Shown in pieces: positions 23,423-31,914 of a stretch of 44,027 nt of DNA. Origin of the DNA: Fervidobacterium sp. UBA5837. Its GTDB lineage: Bacteria; Thermotogota; Thermotogae; Thermotogales; Fervidobacteriaceae. The notes beneath the pieces were generated by a model. That model worked only from the letters and a program-made list of their open reading frames with translations. It ran no database searches and was not told the origin of the DNA. A program made the translations under genes and the position numbers. Positions within the stretch are counted from its first letter, which is position 1. Each line of letters begins with the position of its first letter. Where the stretch lies: assembly GCA_002432805.1 (NCBI GenBank), contig DJGV01000016.1, forward strand, positions 420,554-464,580, in the 5' to 3' direction.

Positions 23423-25012
23423 GTGAACAAGATAAAAGCAATTGTATACCTTCCACTGAAGCCAGAAGTGGCAAAAAGGTTGAATTTACCATTGAAATTA
23501 CCGATACTTGCGGAAGATTTAGTGTTGATCACGGATCAAAATAACATTCCTATAGATGTTATACTACGAGGTTTAGAAGAACAATACTCTTTGGAAAAAG
23601 ATAACTATTGGCTCTCCTATTTGGTGTATTTTTACTACGAAAGATTCAAACAGCTTTTGAATGCAAGAAAATACGACGATGCAAGTACCTATTTGGAAAA
23701 GGCGAAAACACTTTCATACGATTACAGATACCATTTCTACAATGCACTACTTCAAACACGACTTGAGAACTATGATATTGCTGAAATAGAGTTCAAGCAA
23801 GCCTTAGCATTGAACCCAGATTTTCCACTTGTACACTACGAACTTGGTAATTTGCTATTTTCAAAACAAGATTACGATGAAGCACTTGAAGAATATACGA
23901 AAGCATACCAACTCGAGCCTGATTTTCTCCTTCCACTAATGAGAGTGGGAGATATTTACGTTGAACTTTCACAGCTTGATGATGCAGAATTGGTTTACAA
24001 GACTGTCATTCAACGATTTACAACTGCATCGAAGGAAGGATTCCAAATTGAACCACTTCCAGAAGCGTATCTAAGGCTCGGCGTCGTCTACAATCTGAGA
24101 AATCAATATGAAAAAGCAGAAGCAACTTTTAAAGAAGGTCTGAAGATAGAAAAAAGGTCTGAAATATTGTACAACCTTGCACATACTCTTGCAAGATTGG
24201 GAAAACATTTTGAGGCGTACAATGTACTTTACGAACTATCGAAAGATGTACCAACACCAGAAGTACTCAACGAGATGGGCATAATGCAACGTCGACTGGG
24301 CCTTTACGATGAGGCTTACGAAACTTTTGAAAGAGTGAAAGATGATTTTCCGGAAAATTTTGAGAGGATACAATTCTACGTTGGGAAGAAGAATTTGGAA
24401 GATGAATATCCAAATGAAATGAAGAGGGCTGAAGGAATACTCGGAGGTATAGATTTTCCATTTGCGGATGAACTTGATACAATCATTGAATCGACAGATG
24501 ATGATGGGAATGTGTTGATAGACAAATTCGTCGAAAAAACCGGTATATTTGTAGATCCGTTCGACAATCTTTCTCCAGACTCAGAATACGTACCATTCAT
24601 ATTTTCTGGTATGTACATAGCTGGAGTGGACCCAATCATGATGGAAAAGAATGCAACGTTGATAACTATCGCAACGATGGGCGCAGGTTTATCCTTGGCT
24701 TGCACAACAACGCTTTTGAGATTTTACCAATATATACTCTCTGGAGAATATGATGTTGACCACTTTTTAGAAGAAGTGAGTGGAGAGATCGAAGAACTAC
24801 ACTTCGATTTTTCCAAAGAACTGCTCTCACTTTTGGAAAAACCAATGGATGACTTTTTTGATGCTAACTGTGAAAAATATAATGGTTTGGTGATAAACTT
24901 GATAAAGGTATTAGCTTACCAGCCATCGAATGATGAAATTGAACAGATAGAAGACAAATACTTAGCTGGGATTGTGAGATTTCTTATGAACGTGCAAAAT
25001 GGCCTGATTTAG
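23423..25012 (+). CDS. TPR-repeat protein of unknown function, start codon uncertain
   Basis: About 526-529 aa with no signal peptide or membrane helix. Residues about 75-310 contain several TPR units (for example YDIAEIEFKQALALNPDFPLVHYELGN, then YDEALEEYTKAYQLEPDFLLPLMRVGD). An N-terminal segment of about 70 residues and a C-terminal segment of about 200 residues are not TPR and I do not recognise them. The start is odd: the only conventional codon nearby, GTG 23423, is part of GGAGGTGA, the likely ribosome binding site. The codon at normal spacing from that site is ATA at 23432. It ends before a perfect bidirectional terminator. Probably a scaffold for protein contacts. Confidence 0.8.
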   Translation: MNKIKAIVYLPLKPEVAKRLNLPLKLPILAEDLVLITDQNNIPIDVILRGLEEQYSLEKDNYWLSYLVYFYYERFKQLLNARKYDDASTYLEKAKTLSYDYRYHFYNALLQTRLENYDIAEIEFKQALALNPDFPLVHYELGNLLFSKQDYDEALEEYTKAYQLEPDFLLPLMRVGDIYVELSQLDDAELVYKTVIQRFTTASKEGFQIEPLPEAYLRLGVVYNLRNQYEKAEATFKEGLKIEKRSEILYNLAHTLARLGKHFEAYNVLYELSKDVPTPEVLNEMGIMQRRLGLYDEAYETFERVKDDFPENFERIQFYVGKKNLEDEYPNEMKRAEGILGGIDFPFADELDTIIESTDDDGNVLIDKFVEKTGIFVDPFDNLSPDSEYVPFIFSGMYIAGVDPIMMEKNATLITIATMGAGLSLACTTTLLRFYQYILSGEYDVDHFLEEVSGEIEELHFDFSKELLSLLEKPMDDFFDANCEKYNGLVINLIKVLAYQPSNDEIEQIEDKYLAGIVRFLMNVQNGLI

Positions 25013-25083
25013 TTTTATACTGAACGTATGCTAAAAGTAAATGTTACGAAGTGAATACGAAGTGAAATAAACAAATAAAACCA

Positions 25084-25115
25084 AAAACACCCTCGTATTA
25101 ATACGAGGGTGTTTT
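25084..25115. terminator. Perfect 16-bp palindromic bidirectional terminator
   Basis: A 32-nt perfect inverted repeat (25084-25099 with 25100-25115) with A residues on one end and T residues on the other. It lies between the convergent TPR and SDR genes and can serve both. Confidence 0.9.
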
Positions 25116-25161
25116 CTATTTATATTATGAAAATCTATATCGTGGTTCTTACAGTTACAAA

Positions 25162-25917
25162 TTACAAAGCTGTGTATCCTCCATCGATAACCATCTCTGA
25201 ACCTGTCATGAACGAAGATTCATCTGAAGCTAAGTACAATGCTCCCGTTGCAACTTCTTCTGGTTCCGCTGGTCTTCCTAGAACTGTTGTTCCAAGTACT
25301 GCCCTTGCATTCTGTGGATCTTTCAAAAGTTCTTCGGTCATAGGCGTTCTTATGACACCCGGATGTATCGAATTAACCCTAATATTGTACTTCGCAAGTT
25401 CCGCTGCGACTGTTTTGGTCAGTAACCTAGACGCACCTTTGGATGCATGATACGCTACCGCTGCACCACTACCAACTAAACCGTAAATCGATGAGATGTT
25501 TATTATCGACCCTTTTCCTGCCTTTTTCATAGCGGGTAATACATACTTAATGCCCAGAAATTGGCTCTTTGCATTTATGTTCATTACTCTATCCCACTCT
25601 TCTTCAGTCGCATCTTCTATACCGTTCATGCTCAATATACCCGCATTGTTCACAAGAACATCGATTTTGCCCCATTTTTCAACTACTTGCTCTACAACTC
25701 TTTTCCAATCCTCAGATTTTGAAACATCAAGCCTAACTGCTATCGCTTCGTATCCATCTTTGTTTATCTTGTCGGCAACTTGTTTTGCTTCATCTTCGAG
25801 TATATCCGCAACAACAACCTTTGCACCTTCTCTTGCAAACAATTCTGCTTCAGCCTTTCCCATACCTTTTGCTGCACCTGTGATTATAGCAACCTTTCCT
25901 GGCAATCTTCCTGCCAT
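25162..25917 (-). CDS. Short-chain dehydrogenase/reductase (FabG-like)
   Basis: A 251-aa classical SDR that would oxidise or reduce an alcohol/carbonyl with NAD(P). The cofactor motif TGAAKGMGKA is near residues 13-22, NNAG is at 90-93, and the active site is Asn114, Ser142/143, Tyr156 and Lys160 (YHASK). The acidic Asp at the end of beta-2 (VVVADI) favours NAD over NADP. AAGGAGATGA precedes the ATG. It lies 53 nt downstream of dnaK in the same direction with no terminator between, so it may be transcribed with dnaK. It is not in a fatty-acid cluster, so a FabG role is not supported by context. Confidence 0.88.
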   Translation of the reverse strand: MAGRLPGKVAIITGAAKGMGKAEAELFAREGAKVVVADILEDEAKQVADKINKDGYEAIAVRLDVSKSEDWKRVVEQVVEKWGKIDVLVNNAGILSMNGIEDATEEEWDRVMNINAKSQFLGIKYVLPAMKKAGKGSIINISSIYGLVGSGAAVAYHASKGASRLLTKTVAAELAKYNIRVNSIHPGVIRTPMTEELLKDPQNARAVLGTTVLGRPAEPEEVATGALYLASDESSFMTGSEMVIDGGYTAL

Positions 25918-25970
25918 ATTAACTCATCTCCTTTTATCAAGCACCAAATTAAAGCTTTGAGCACCATAAA

Positions 25971-27767
25971 TTACTGTTCTGAACCCTGCGTACCCGTACT
26001 TTCTTGAGCCTGTTGTTTGTACAAGAATTCTCCGAGCTTCATACTTTCTCTCTGCAAATCGTCGAAGAGCATCTTTATTCTTGCAACATCGTCTTTGTTT
26101 ATAGCGTCTCTCAAATCTCTTATGATTTCTTCTAATCTACTCTTAACATCAGCTGGTATCTTGTCACCATTTTCGTTCAATATCTTTTCAACATGGTATG
26201 CAGTGTCATCTGCTCTGTTCTTGAGTTCAATCTCTTCTCGTTTCCTCTTATCTTGCTCTTCGTACATCTGCGCTTCCCTAATCATCTTCTCTATCTGGTC
26301 ACTGCTGAGTTGCTGCCTTCCGGTAACAACCATCGACTGTTCTTTTCCCGTACCCAAGTCTTTTGCTGATACGTGCACGATACCATCACTATCTATATCA
26401 AATGTAACTTCGATCTGTGGTACTCCCCTTGGTGCCATTGCAATGCCAACGAGTTGGAAGCTACCAAGGAATATGTTATCTTTTGCCATTGTTCTCTCAC
26501 CTTGGTAAACTCTGACTTCTACACTCGTCTGACCATCTTCAGCAGTCGTAAAGATTTTGCTCTTCTTCGTAGGAATCGTAGTGTTTCTTTGAATGACTGG
26601 TTCAAGTAGCCCACCTTTTACCTCAACACCGAGTGTTAGTGGCGTAACATCCACTAGTACGACGTCCTTGTCCTTTGCACCTTCTGTGCCACCAAGTATT
26701 GCTGCTTGAATTGCTGCACCAATTGCAACTGCCTCATCCGGGTTGACGCTCTTGTTAGGATCTTTACCAAATATATCCTTTATGAATTTCTGCACCATCG
26801 GTACTCTCGTCATTCCACCAACGAGTATGATCTCGTCTATATCTTGCGGCATGAGCTTTGCATCGTTTAGTGCCCTTTCCACTGGTTCCCTTGTCTTTTC
26901 GACTAGATCTCTCGTAAGTGACTCGAACATAGCCCTCGTGAGTTTCATTTCAAGGTGCAATGGGCCTCCAGCAGTTGCAGTTATATATGGCAGACTGATG
27001 TCTGTTTCAAACTTCGATGAGAGTTCTATCTTTGCCTTTTCAGCAGCATCGCTCAATCTCTGCATTGCTTGTTTATCATTCCTTAGATCAACACCATATT
27101 GTTTTTTGAATTCATCTGCCAAGTAGTCTATAATCCTCTGATCAAAATCGTCTCCACCAAGATGGTTGTTACCACTCGTTGAAATAACTTGTATAACTCC
27201 TCCACCTATTTCAAGTATCGACACATCGAACGTACCGCCACCGAGGTCGTAGACTAATACTTTCTTCTCGCCTTCCATCTTGTCCAGTCCATAGGCAAGC
27301 GCCGCAGCAGTTGGTTCATTTATTACTCTTAAAACCTCAAGGCCAGCTATGATACCTGCTTCCTTTGTGGCTTGTCGTTGAGCATCGTTAAAATAAGCTG
27401 GGCAAGTGATGACTGCCTTCTTAATATCACCGTTGAGGTATTCTTCTGCATCTTTCTTGAGTTTCTTGAGTATGAGTGCACTGATTTCTTGCGGGGTATA
27501 TTCTTTGTCATCGATCCTCACCTTGTAGTCTGAACCCATTTTTCTCTTTATAGACCTTATCGTTCTATCTGAGTTCAATATAAGTTGCCGTTTTGCTGGC
27601 TCACCGACGATAATCTCGCCAGACTTTGTAAATGAAACTATTGATGGTGTCGTCCTTGCACCTTCAGCATTTGGTATAACCTCAACTGCTCCATCTGGTT
27701 TAATCCATGCTATAACTGAGTTTGTTGTACCAAGATCTATTCCTGCAACGTACTCGTTCTTTGCCAT
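25971..27767 (-). CDS. dnaK: Chaperone DnaK (Hsp70)
   Basis: Hsp70 chaperone of 598 aa. The N-terminal ATPase starts with GIDLGTTNS, contains INEPTAAALAYG, VYDLGGGTFDVSIL and ILVGGMTRVP, and is followed by the linker DVTPLTLGVE, the substrate-binding domain and a helical lid. Lid and tail are somewhat short; the C-terminus is STGTQGSEQ rather than EEVD, as expected for bacteria. GGAGGTG precedes the ATG. The promoter overlaps a CIRCE operator. No grpE, dnaJ or hrcA lies next to it. Confidence 0.98.
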   Translation of the reverse strand: MAKNEYVAGIDLGTTNSVIAWIKPDGAVEVIPNAEGARTTPSIVSFTKSGEIIVGEPAKRQLILNSDRTIRSIKRKMGSDYKVRIDDKEYTPQEISALILKKLKKDAEEYLNGDIKKAVITCPAYFNDAQRQATKEAGIIAGLEVLRVINEPTAAALAYGLDKMEGEKKVLVYDLGGGTFDVSILEIGGGVIQVISTSGNNHLGGDDFDQRIIDYLADEFKKQYGVDLRNDKQAMQRLSDAAEKAKIELSSKFETDISLPYITATAGGPLHLEMKLTRAMFESLTRDLVEKTREPVERALNDAKLMPQDIDEIILVGGMTRVPMVQKFIKDIFGKDPNKSVNPDEAVAIGAAIQAAILGGTEGAKDKDVVLVDVTPLTLGVEVKGGLLEPVIQRNTTIPTKKSKIFTTAEDGQTSVEVRVYQGERTMAKDNIFLGSFQLVGIAMAPRGVPQIEVTFDIDSDGIVHVSAKDLGTGKEQSMVVTGRQQLSSDQIEKMIREAQMYEEQDKRKREEIELKNRADDTAYHVEKILNENGDKIPADVKSRLEEIIRDLRDAINKDDVARIKMLFDDLQRESMKLGEFLYKQQAQESTGTQGSEQ

Positions 27768-27820
27768 ACTAACACACCTCCACTTTTCGATTTCATCTCA
27801 TTTCTTATTCTATCGTTCAT

Positions 27821-27849
27821 ATTTTATATCATTAGCACTCTTTTGTCAA
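27821..27849 (-). promoter_or_regulatory. dnaK promoter (-35/-10)
   Basis: On the minus strand a perfect TTGACA (27844-27849) is followed by a 17-bp spacer and TAAAAT (27821-27826), about 55 nt before the dnaK start. The -35 box lies inside the CIRCE spacer. Confidence 0.85.
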
Positions 27850-27858
27850 GAGTGATAA
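27832..27858. promoter_or_regulatory. CIRCE operator (HrcA binding site) of dnaK
   Basis: TTAGCACTC (27832-27840), a 9-nt spacer, then GAGTGATAA (27850-27858). This matches the CIRCE consensus TTAGCACTC-N9-GAGTGCTAA at 17 of 18 positions; only the C of the second half is changed. It covers the dnaK promoter, so HrcA should repress dnaK except under heat stress. hrcA itself is not in the window. Confidence 0.92.
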
Positions 27859-27883
27859 TTAAAAAGTTGATTAAGATTAGTTT

Positions 27884-27932
27884 AAAAAAGAAAATGGCCT
27901 CAATATGAACCGGGGGTCATAATCGAGGCCAT
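27884..27932 (-). terminator. Terminator downstream of galM
   Basis: On the minus strand an 8-bp outer stem (27894-27901 with 27925-27932) and a 5-bp inner stem enclose a CCCCCGG-rich loop, followed by a T-rich tract (complement of 27884-27893). It lies about 70 nt after galM and insulates dnaK from upstream transcription. Confidence 0.75.
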
Positions 27933-27983
27933 CGATAGTTTAAAAACAAATTCAATAATTACGCAATTGTACCAACTAAGGGG

Positions 27984-28008
27984 CTCTTATAAGAGTTTCT
28001 TATAAGAA
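27984..28008. repeat. Two adjacent 12-bp perfect palindromes across the galM stop
   Basis: CTCTTATAAGAG (27984-27995) and TTCTTATAAGAA (27997-28008) share the core CTTATAAG and are spaced 13 bp centre to centre. The second one includes the galM stop codon. Function unknown; possibly a protein-binding site or a structured mRNA end. Confidence 0.6.
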
Positions 28009-29043
28009 TTTGAATATGGTCACATGTTTGTATAACTCACCGGGACGTAGAATAACGTTTGGAAAGCTGGTATGGTTTGGTGAGTTTGGAAAATGCTGTG
28101 TCTCGAGGCAAAATCCCGTGTGAGGGTCGTATATCCTGCCCTTTTTTCCTTTTACACCTGTTAGATTGTTGCCTGTGTAAAATTGTACACCGGGCTGTGT
28201 TGTGTAAACTTCCATTGTGATACCTTTATCTGGTTCGTGGACTCTCGCAACAAAGTCGGAATTTAACACAAAATTGTTGTCGTAACCTTTCGTCACGCTG
28301 TCTTTCAGTTTCTCAATACCATCACCCATCTTTGTCTCTTTTCTTAAATCAAATGGTGTATTCTCAACTGGTAATACATCACCTGTTGGAATGAGGTTTT
28401 CGTTTACTGGGGTATATTTATCAGCGTTTAGGATTATCGTGTGGTCGTATATCTTCCCATCACCACGAAGATTGAAGTATGTATGCTGGGTCAAGTTTAC
28501 TATCGTTGGTTTGTTGGTTGTGGCTATGTAATCGATCCTGAGTTCGTTGTCGTTGGTGAGCGTATAAACAACGGTGGTATCCAGAGTTCCTGGATAGCCT
28601 TCATCGCCATCGTGGCTTGTGTATTTTAGAGTTAGTTGAGGACCTTGTGGAGTGACTGAAGCACTACCTTTCCAAACTTTTTTGAAAAACCCTCTGTATC
28701 CACCATGCAATGCGTTATGTCTTGCTTTTTCGTTCATTGCCAACTGGTATCTAATGCCATCGATCTCAAATTGCCCGTTCGCAATTCTGTTTGCGTATCT
28801 GCCAATGATCATACCCAAGTATCCTGAATTATGCTCATATTCGTTTAGTGTATCGTATCCCAATACCACATCGATGAAGTCACCATCTTTGCTCGGGACC
28901 CAGAACTCTCTGATTATACCACCGTACGTAAGCACTTTCATCATCAGTCCGTTAGCATTTACGAGCGTGAATTGATGAACCACGGTACCTTCTTCAGTCA
29001 TATCGAATACTTCTTTTTCTGTGTAGCCATATGGATTGTCCAT
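28000..29043 (-). CDS. galM: Aldose 1-epimerase (mutarotase)
   Basis: Interconverts alpha and beta anomers of glucose, galactose and similar sugars (347 aa, cytoplasmic). The substrate-binding GRYANRIANG and HNALHGG and the catalytic His187 in QHTYFNL and Glu314 in CLETQHFPNSP are all present. I chose ATG 29043 (MDNPYG), since AAGGAG lies just upstream; an ATG at 29064 would only add the translated ribosome binding site. It follows pepF by 59 nt. A terminator lies beyond its 3' end. Confidence 0.95.
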   Translation of the reverse strand: MDNPYGYTEKEVFDMTEEGTVVHQFTLVNANGLMMKVLTYGGIIREFWVPSKDGDFIDVVLGYDTLNEYEHNSGYLGMIIGRYANRIANGQFEIDGIRYQLAMNEKARHNALHGGYRGFFKKVWKGSASVTPQGPQLTLKYTSHDGDEGYPGTLDTTVVYTLTNDNELRIDYIATTNKPTIVNLTQHTYFNLRGDGKIYDHTIILNADKYTPVNENLIPTGDVLPVENTPFDLRKETKMGDGIEKLKDSVTKGYDNNFVLNSDFVARVHEPDKGITMEVYTTQPGVQFYTGNNLTGVKGKKGRIYDPHTGFCLETQHFPNSPNHTSFPNVILRPGELYKHVTIFKFL

Positions 29044-29102
29044 CTTGTTCTCCTTCCTCCACATCTGTTATATTTTCTTGTTTTGTTCATAGATTTATAC
29101 GA

Positions 29103-30857
29103 TTATAGATTTATGAACTGATCTACGGCCTTTTCGACAACACTGAGGGATGATTCCCAAAAATCTTTTTTTGTGATATCGATACCAACGCTCATAGCTA
29201 CTTCTTCTGCTGTTCCCTTTCCAGTAGAAGAGAGGAGTTTTTTGTACTTCTCGTAAAATCCCGGTTCATCTTTCAATGCATAGACCCCAAGTCCAAAGAG
29301 CATGCCAAACGTGTATGGAAAGTTGTAGAAATGGAATGTCGGTGAGTAGTAGTGAGGTTTGACAACCCACATATATGGATGAAGGTAATTTTCATCTAAA
29401 CCATCACCATAGGTCTCTTTTTGTGCATTTAGCATTATTCCCTTCAGTTCTTCAACGCTCAATGGACCATATTGTCTGTTTTCAAACACTTTACTTTCAA
29501 ACAAGAATCTGCTGTATATGTCGATCGTCAGTTGTACGTAATCAGAAAGTTGTTTGTCGAGTAGTGCCAATTTTTCATCTTCTGTCGTAACTTCGGATTT
29601 TATCAGGTTAAGCAATAATGTTTCATTGAAGATTGAAGCAGTCTCAGCTAGTGTAGCAGGTGTCGAGCTGTTCAACGGTGTTTCGTCTTTCAAACAGTAG
29701 TTGTGAAACGCATGTCCAAGTTCATGTGCGATGGTGAGTACATTGTCAAGTGTACCATCGAAACTCATCAGAACTCTCGATTCTTTGATCGCTTTTATAG
29801 ATTCGCAGAATGCTCCACCACGTTTTCCTTGCCTAACTTCAGCGTCTATCCAATTTTTATCAAAGGCATTATTTATGAACTGCCCCAGTTCTTTTGAGAA
29901 AATCGACAACTTTTCTACTACGAATGACCTTGCTTCATCGAAGGTCCATTGTCGATCGTATCCACCAACTGGTGCAAACATGTCATACCAAGGAAGCACT
30001 CCAGTATATCCTAATAATTGAGCCTTCTTTTTCATGTACATCCGTAATTTTGGCATGCTCTCTTTGACAGCATCCATCATTGCATGAAACGTCTCTTCAC
30101 TGATACGGTTTTCAAAAAGCATCGGCTCGAGTGGGCTGGTGTATCCACGAAGGTTTACTTCTGTCAGGAACTCACCCTTTATGCTATTTAGAGATTGTGC
30201 AATGACTTCTGCTACACTGTCACATGCCTTCAATTCTGCATCGTATGCTGCCTTTCTGACCTCTCTGTCTTTGTCGTATGCCATGTTTCTAACTCTCATA
30301 AGCGGTAATTTTTTTACCTCTCCTTGGATTTCAACATCACAAAGTAGATTCGAAGTTGTTTTTTCGTACAGGTCATTCCATGCATTCCCGCCGGTGAGTC
30401 TCATCAAGCTGATTAGCCTTTCTTCTTTCTCAGAAAGCATATGTTTGGCTAATGTCTTGATTTCTTTCAACGGGAAGCTATGGAGACGAACAATTTGCGA
30501 GTCTACTTTATCGAAATCCACGTTGACTTCCTTCAAAAACTTCATAAATTTAGCCTGAACCATCGAAAAAGCAACAAACTTGCTTCTGATGATATCAAGA
30601 TATTTTGCAGCAACCGTGTCGTTTGCATTGGCACTGAGTGTTAAACCTGCATATGCGTACAATCTGTCCGCAATTAAAGACAACTCGTTCGATTTGTTCA
30701 CAGAGTATTCAATCTTTTCAACAGTATCGCTCGTATCTTTGAAATTTGCATCCATCCAGTTCAACAAAAGAGCTAATTCTGACTCCAGCCTCTGTAGATC
30801 GTTTTTGAAATCGTCAGAATCAAAAGAAGTATAGATGTTGCTGAGATCCCATTTCAT
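29103..30857 (-). CDS. pepF: Oligoendopeptidase F, M3 family metallopeptidase
   Basis: Cytoplasmic zinc oligopeptidase of 584 aa. The zinc motif HELGH is at 378-382 (His378, Glu379, His382), and the third ligand Glu405 lies in ATLAETASIFNE, typical for M3B enzymes. The N-terminal half is the helical PepF domain. The start ATG 30857 has AGGAGGG 8 nt upstream; the longer version from 30875 would include that site. It degrades short peptides, which suits a peptide-fermenting lifestyle. It lies 43 nt after the AI-2E-family gene and could be part of the same transcript. Confidence 0.93.
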   Translation of the reverse strand: MKWDLSNIYTSFDSDDFKNDLQRLESELALLLNWMDANFKDTSDTVEKIEYSVNKSNELSLIADRLYAYAGLTLSANANDTVAAKYLDIIRSKFVAFSMVQAKFMKFLKEVNVDFDKVDSQIVRLHSFPLKEIKTLAKHMLSEKEERLISLMRLTGGNAWNDLYEKTTSNLLCDVEIQGEVKKLPLMRVRNMAYDKDREVRKAAYDAELKACDSVAEVIAQSLNSIKGEFLTEVNLRGYTSPLEPMLFENRISEETFHAMMDAVKESMPKLRMYMKKKAQLLGYTGVLPWYDMFAPVGGYDRQWTFDEARSFVVEKLSIFSKELGQFINNAFDKNWIDAEVRQGKRGGAFCESIKAIKESRVLMSFDGTLDNVLTIAHELGHAFHNYCLKDETPLNSSTPATLAETASIFNETLLLNLIKSEVTTEDEKLALLDKQLSDYVQLTIDIYSRFLFESKVFENRQYGPLSVEELKGIMLNAQKETYGDGLDENYLHPYMWVVKPHYYSPTFHFYNFPYTFGMLFGLGVYALKDEPGFYEKYKKLLSSTGKGTAEEVAMSVGIDITKKDFWESSLSVVEKAVDQFINL

Positions 30858-30900
30858 CACTATCCCTCCTGTCATTCATAATCTCATAAGTTTATATCGA

Positions 30901-31914
30901 TCATGAAACGTTATCCAATTCTCGTTTTATGAATTCATTCCACAATGTCACAAAGAATATAGCAACTGGAACGGCAAAGAACGTTCCCACCATCCCATAT
31001 ACGAGACCAATGAGGAATATGAAAATCAGCATCAACACAGGATTTATATTTGCCCTTGCCTTCATTATGAATATGAAAAACAAAAATGCACCAAGATGAA
31101 TAGACATAACTATTGCATTTACAATCAAGAAATTTTGCAGGCCAAGACCAAGTGTGACGATACATATCGGAATCCACTCTATGACGACACCAACGATTGG
31201 TATGAGGTTCGTCACAAATCCCCAGAAAGCCAATAGTATTGCATAATCCGGCAAATACACGCTAAAAAGGAAATAGAAGGATATACTTACGATGATCGCA
31301 CCTAGTAGCATGACGTCAACGTAGCTTGATAAAGCAACACCTAATTTTGTAAGAAAGTCTTGTATCAGTGGTCTTATCTTCTTTGGAAAGAGGCCAGGCA
31401 TAGAACCTGTCGTCCATTTTGTGTATATCGTTATATAAATGGTAAATAGGGCACTGTAGAATATGACTACTAATGCGTCTGGTAGACCTCTTGCAAATGA
31501 AACAACCAAGTTGTTGAAAAGCTCCCCTATCTTCGGTTTTATCCAATCTATGATGCTACTTATCGTATTTGATAAGGATGGATTGCTCGATAGATAGTCT
31601 TCCCAATATTTGGAGTCCAATATATTTTGCATGAATCCATAAAAAGAGGTTAACTGATCAGTGACCGCTGGAATGATGTTGATAACCGCATAGATGATTA
31701 CTCCAAAATAAATCACCAAAGATATTATGATAGAAAGTGTATAAGGCACTTTGAGTTTTATAAGATTTCTAAAGATGAAATTGACAACGAGGATTGAAAC
31801 GAGTGAGAAAACAAAGACGTACAAGAGTGTCTCGTAGATCATGAATGCTATTAACATTATCAATGCATATGCAGCTACTGTTAAAAGTGCCTGTTGCCTA
31901 GTGCTCAACTTCAT
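30901..31914 (-). CDS. AI-2E family (PerM/UPF0118) membrane protein
   Basis: A 337-aa integral membrane protein with about eight hydrophobic helices: a pair near the N-terminus, a large hydrophilic loop (about 85-140), and the rest in the C-terminal half. The C-terminal region GLVYGMVGTFFAVPVAIFF is typical of the family. Members have been linked to autoinducer-2 export or Na+/H+ antiport; the substrate here is unknown. The start overlaps the asparaginase stop by 17 nt with AGGAGG upstream, so the pair is translationally coupled. Confidence 0.88.
   Translation of the reverse strand: MKLSTRQQALLTVAAYALIMLIAFMIYETLLYVFVFSLVSILVVNFIFRNLIKLKVPYTLSIIISLVIYFGVIIYAVINIIPAVTDQLTSFYGFMQNILDSKYWEDYLSSNPSLSNTISSIIDWIKPKIGELFNNLVVSFARGLPDALVVIFYSALFTIYITIYTKWTTGSMPGLFPKKIRPLIQDFLTKLGVALSSYVDVMLLGAIIVSISFYFLFSVYLPDYAILLAFWGFVTNLIPIVGVVIEWIPICIVTLGLGLQNFLIVNAIVMSIHLGAFLFFIFIMKARANINPVLMLIFIFLIGLVYGMVGTFFAVPVAIFFVTLWNEFIKRELDNVS

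Noticed and set aside
26017..26508. A 163-codon plus-strand frame opposite dnaK
   Set aside because: Long open antisense frames are common opposite dnaK; composition (Ser/Phe/Leu-rich) and lack of a start signal argue against a gene.
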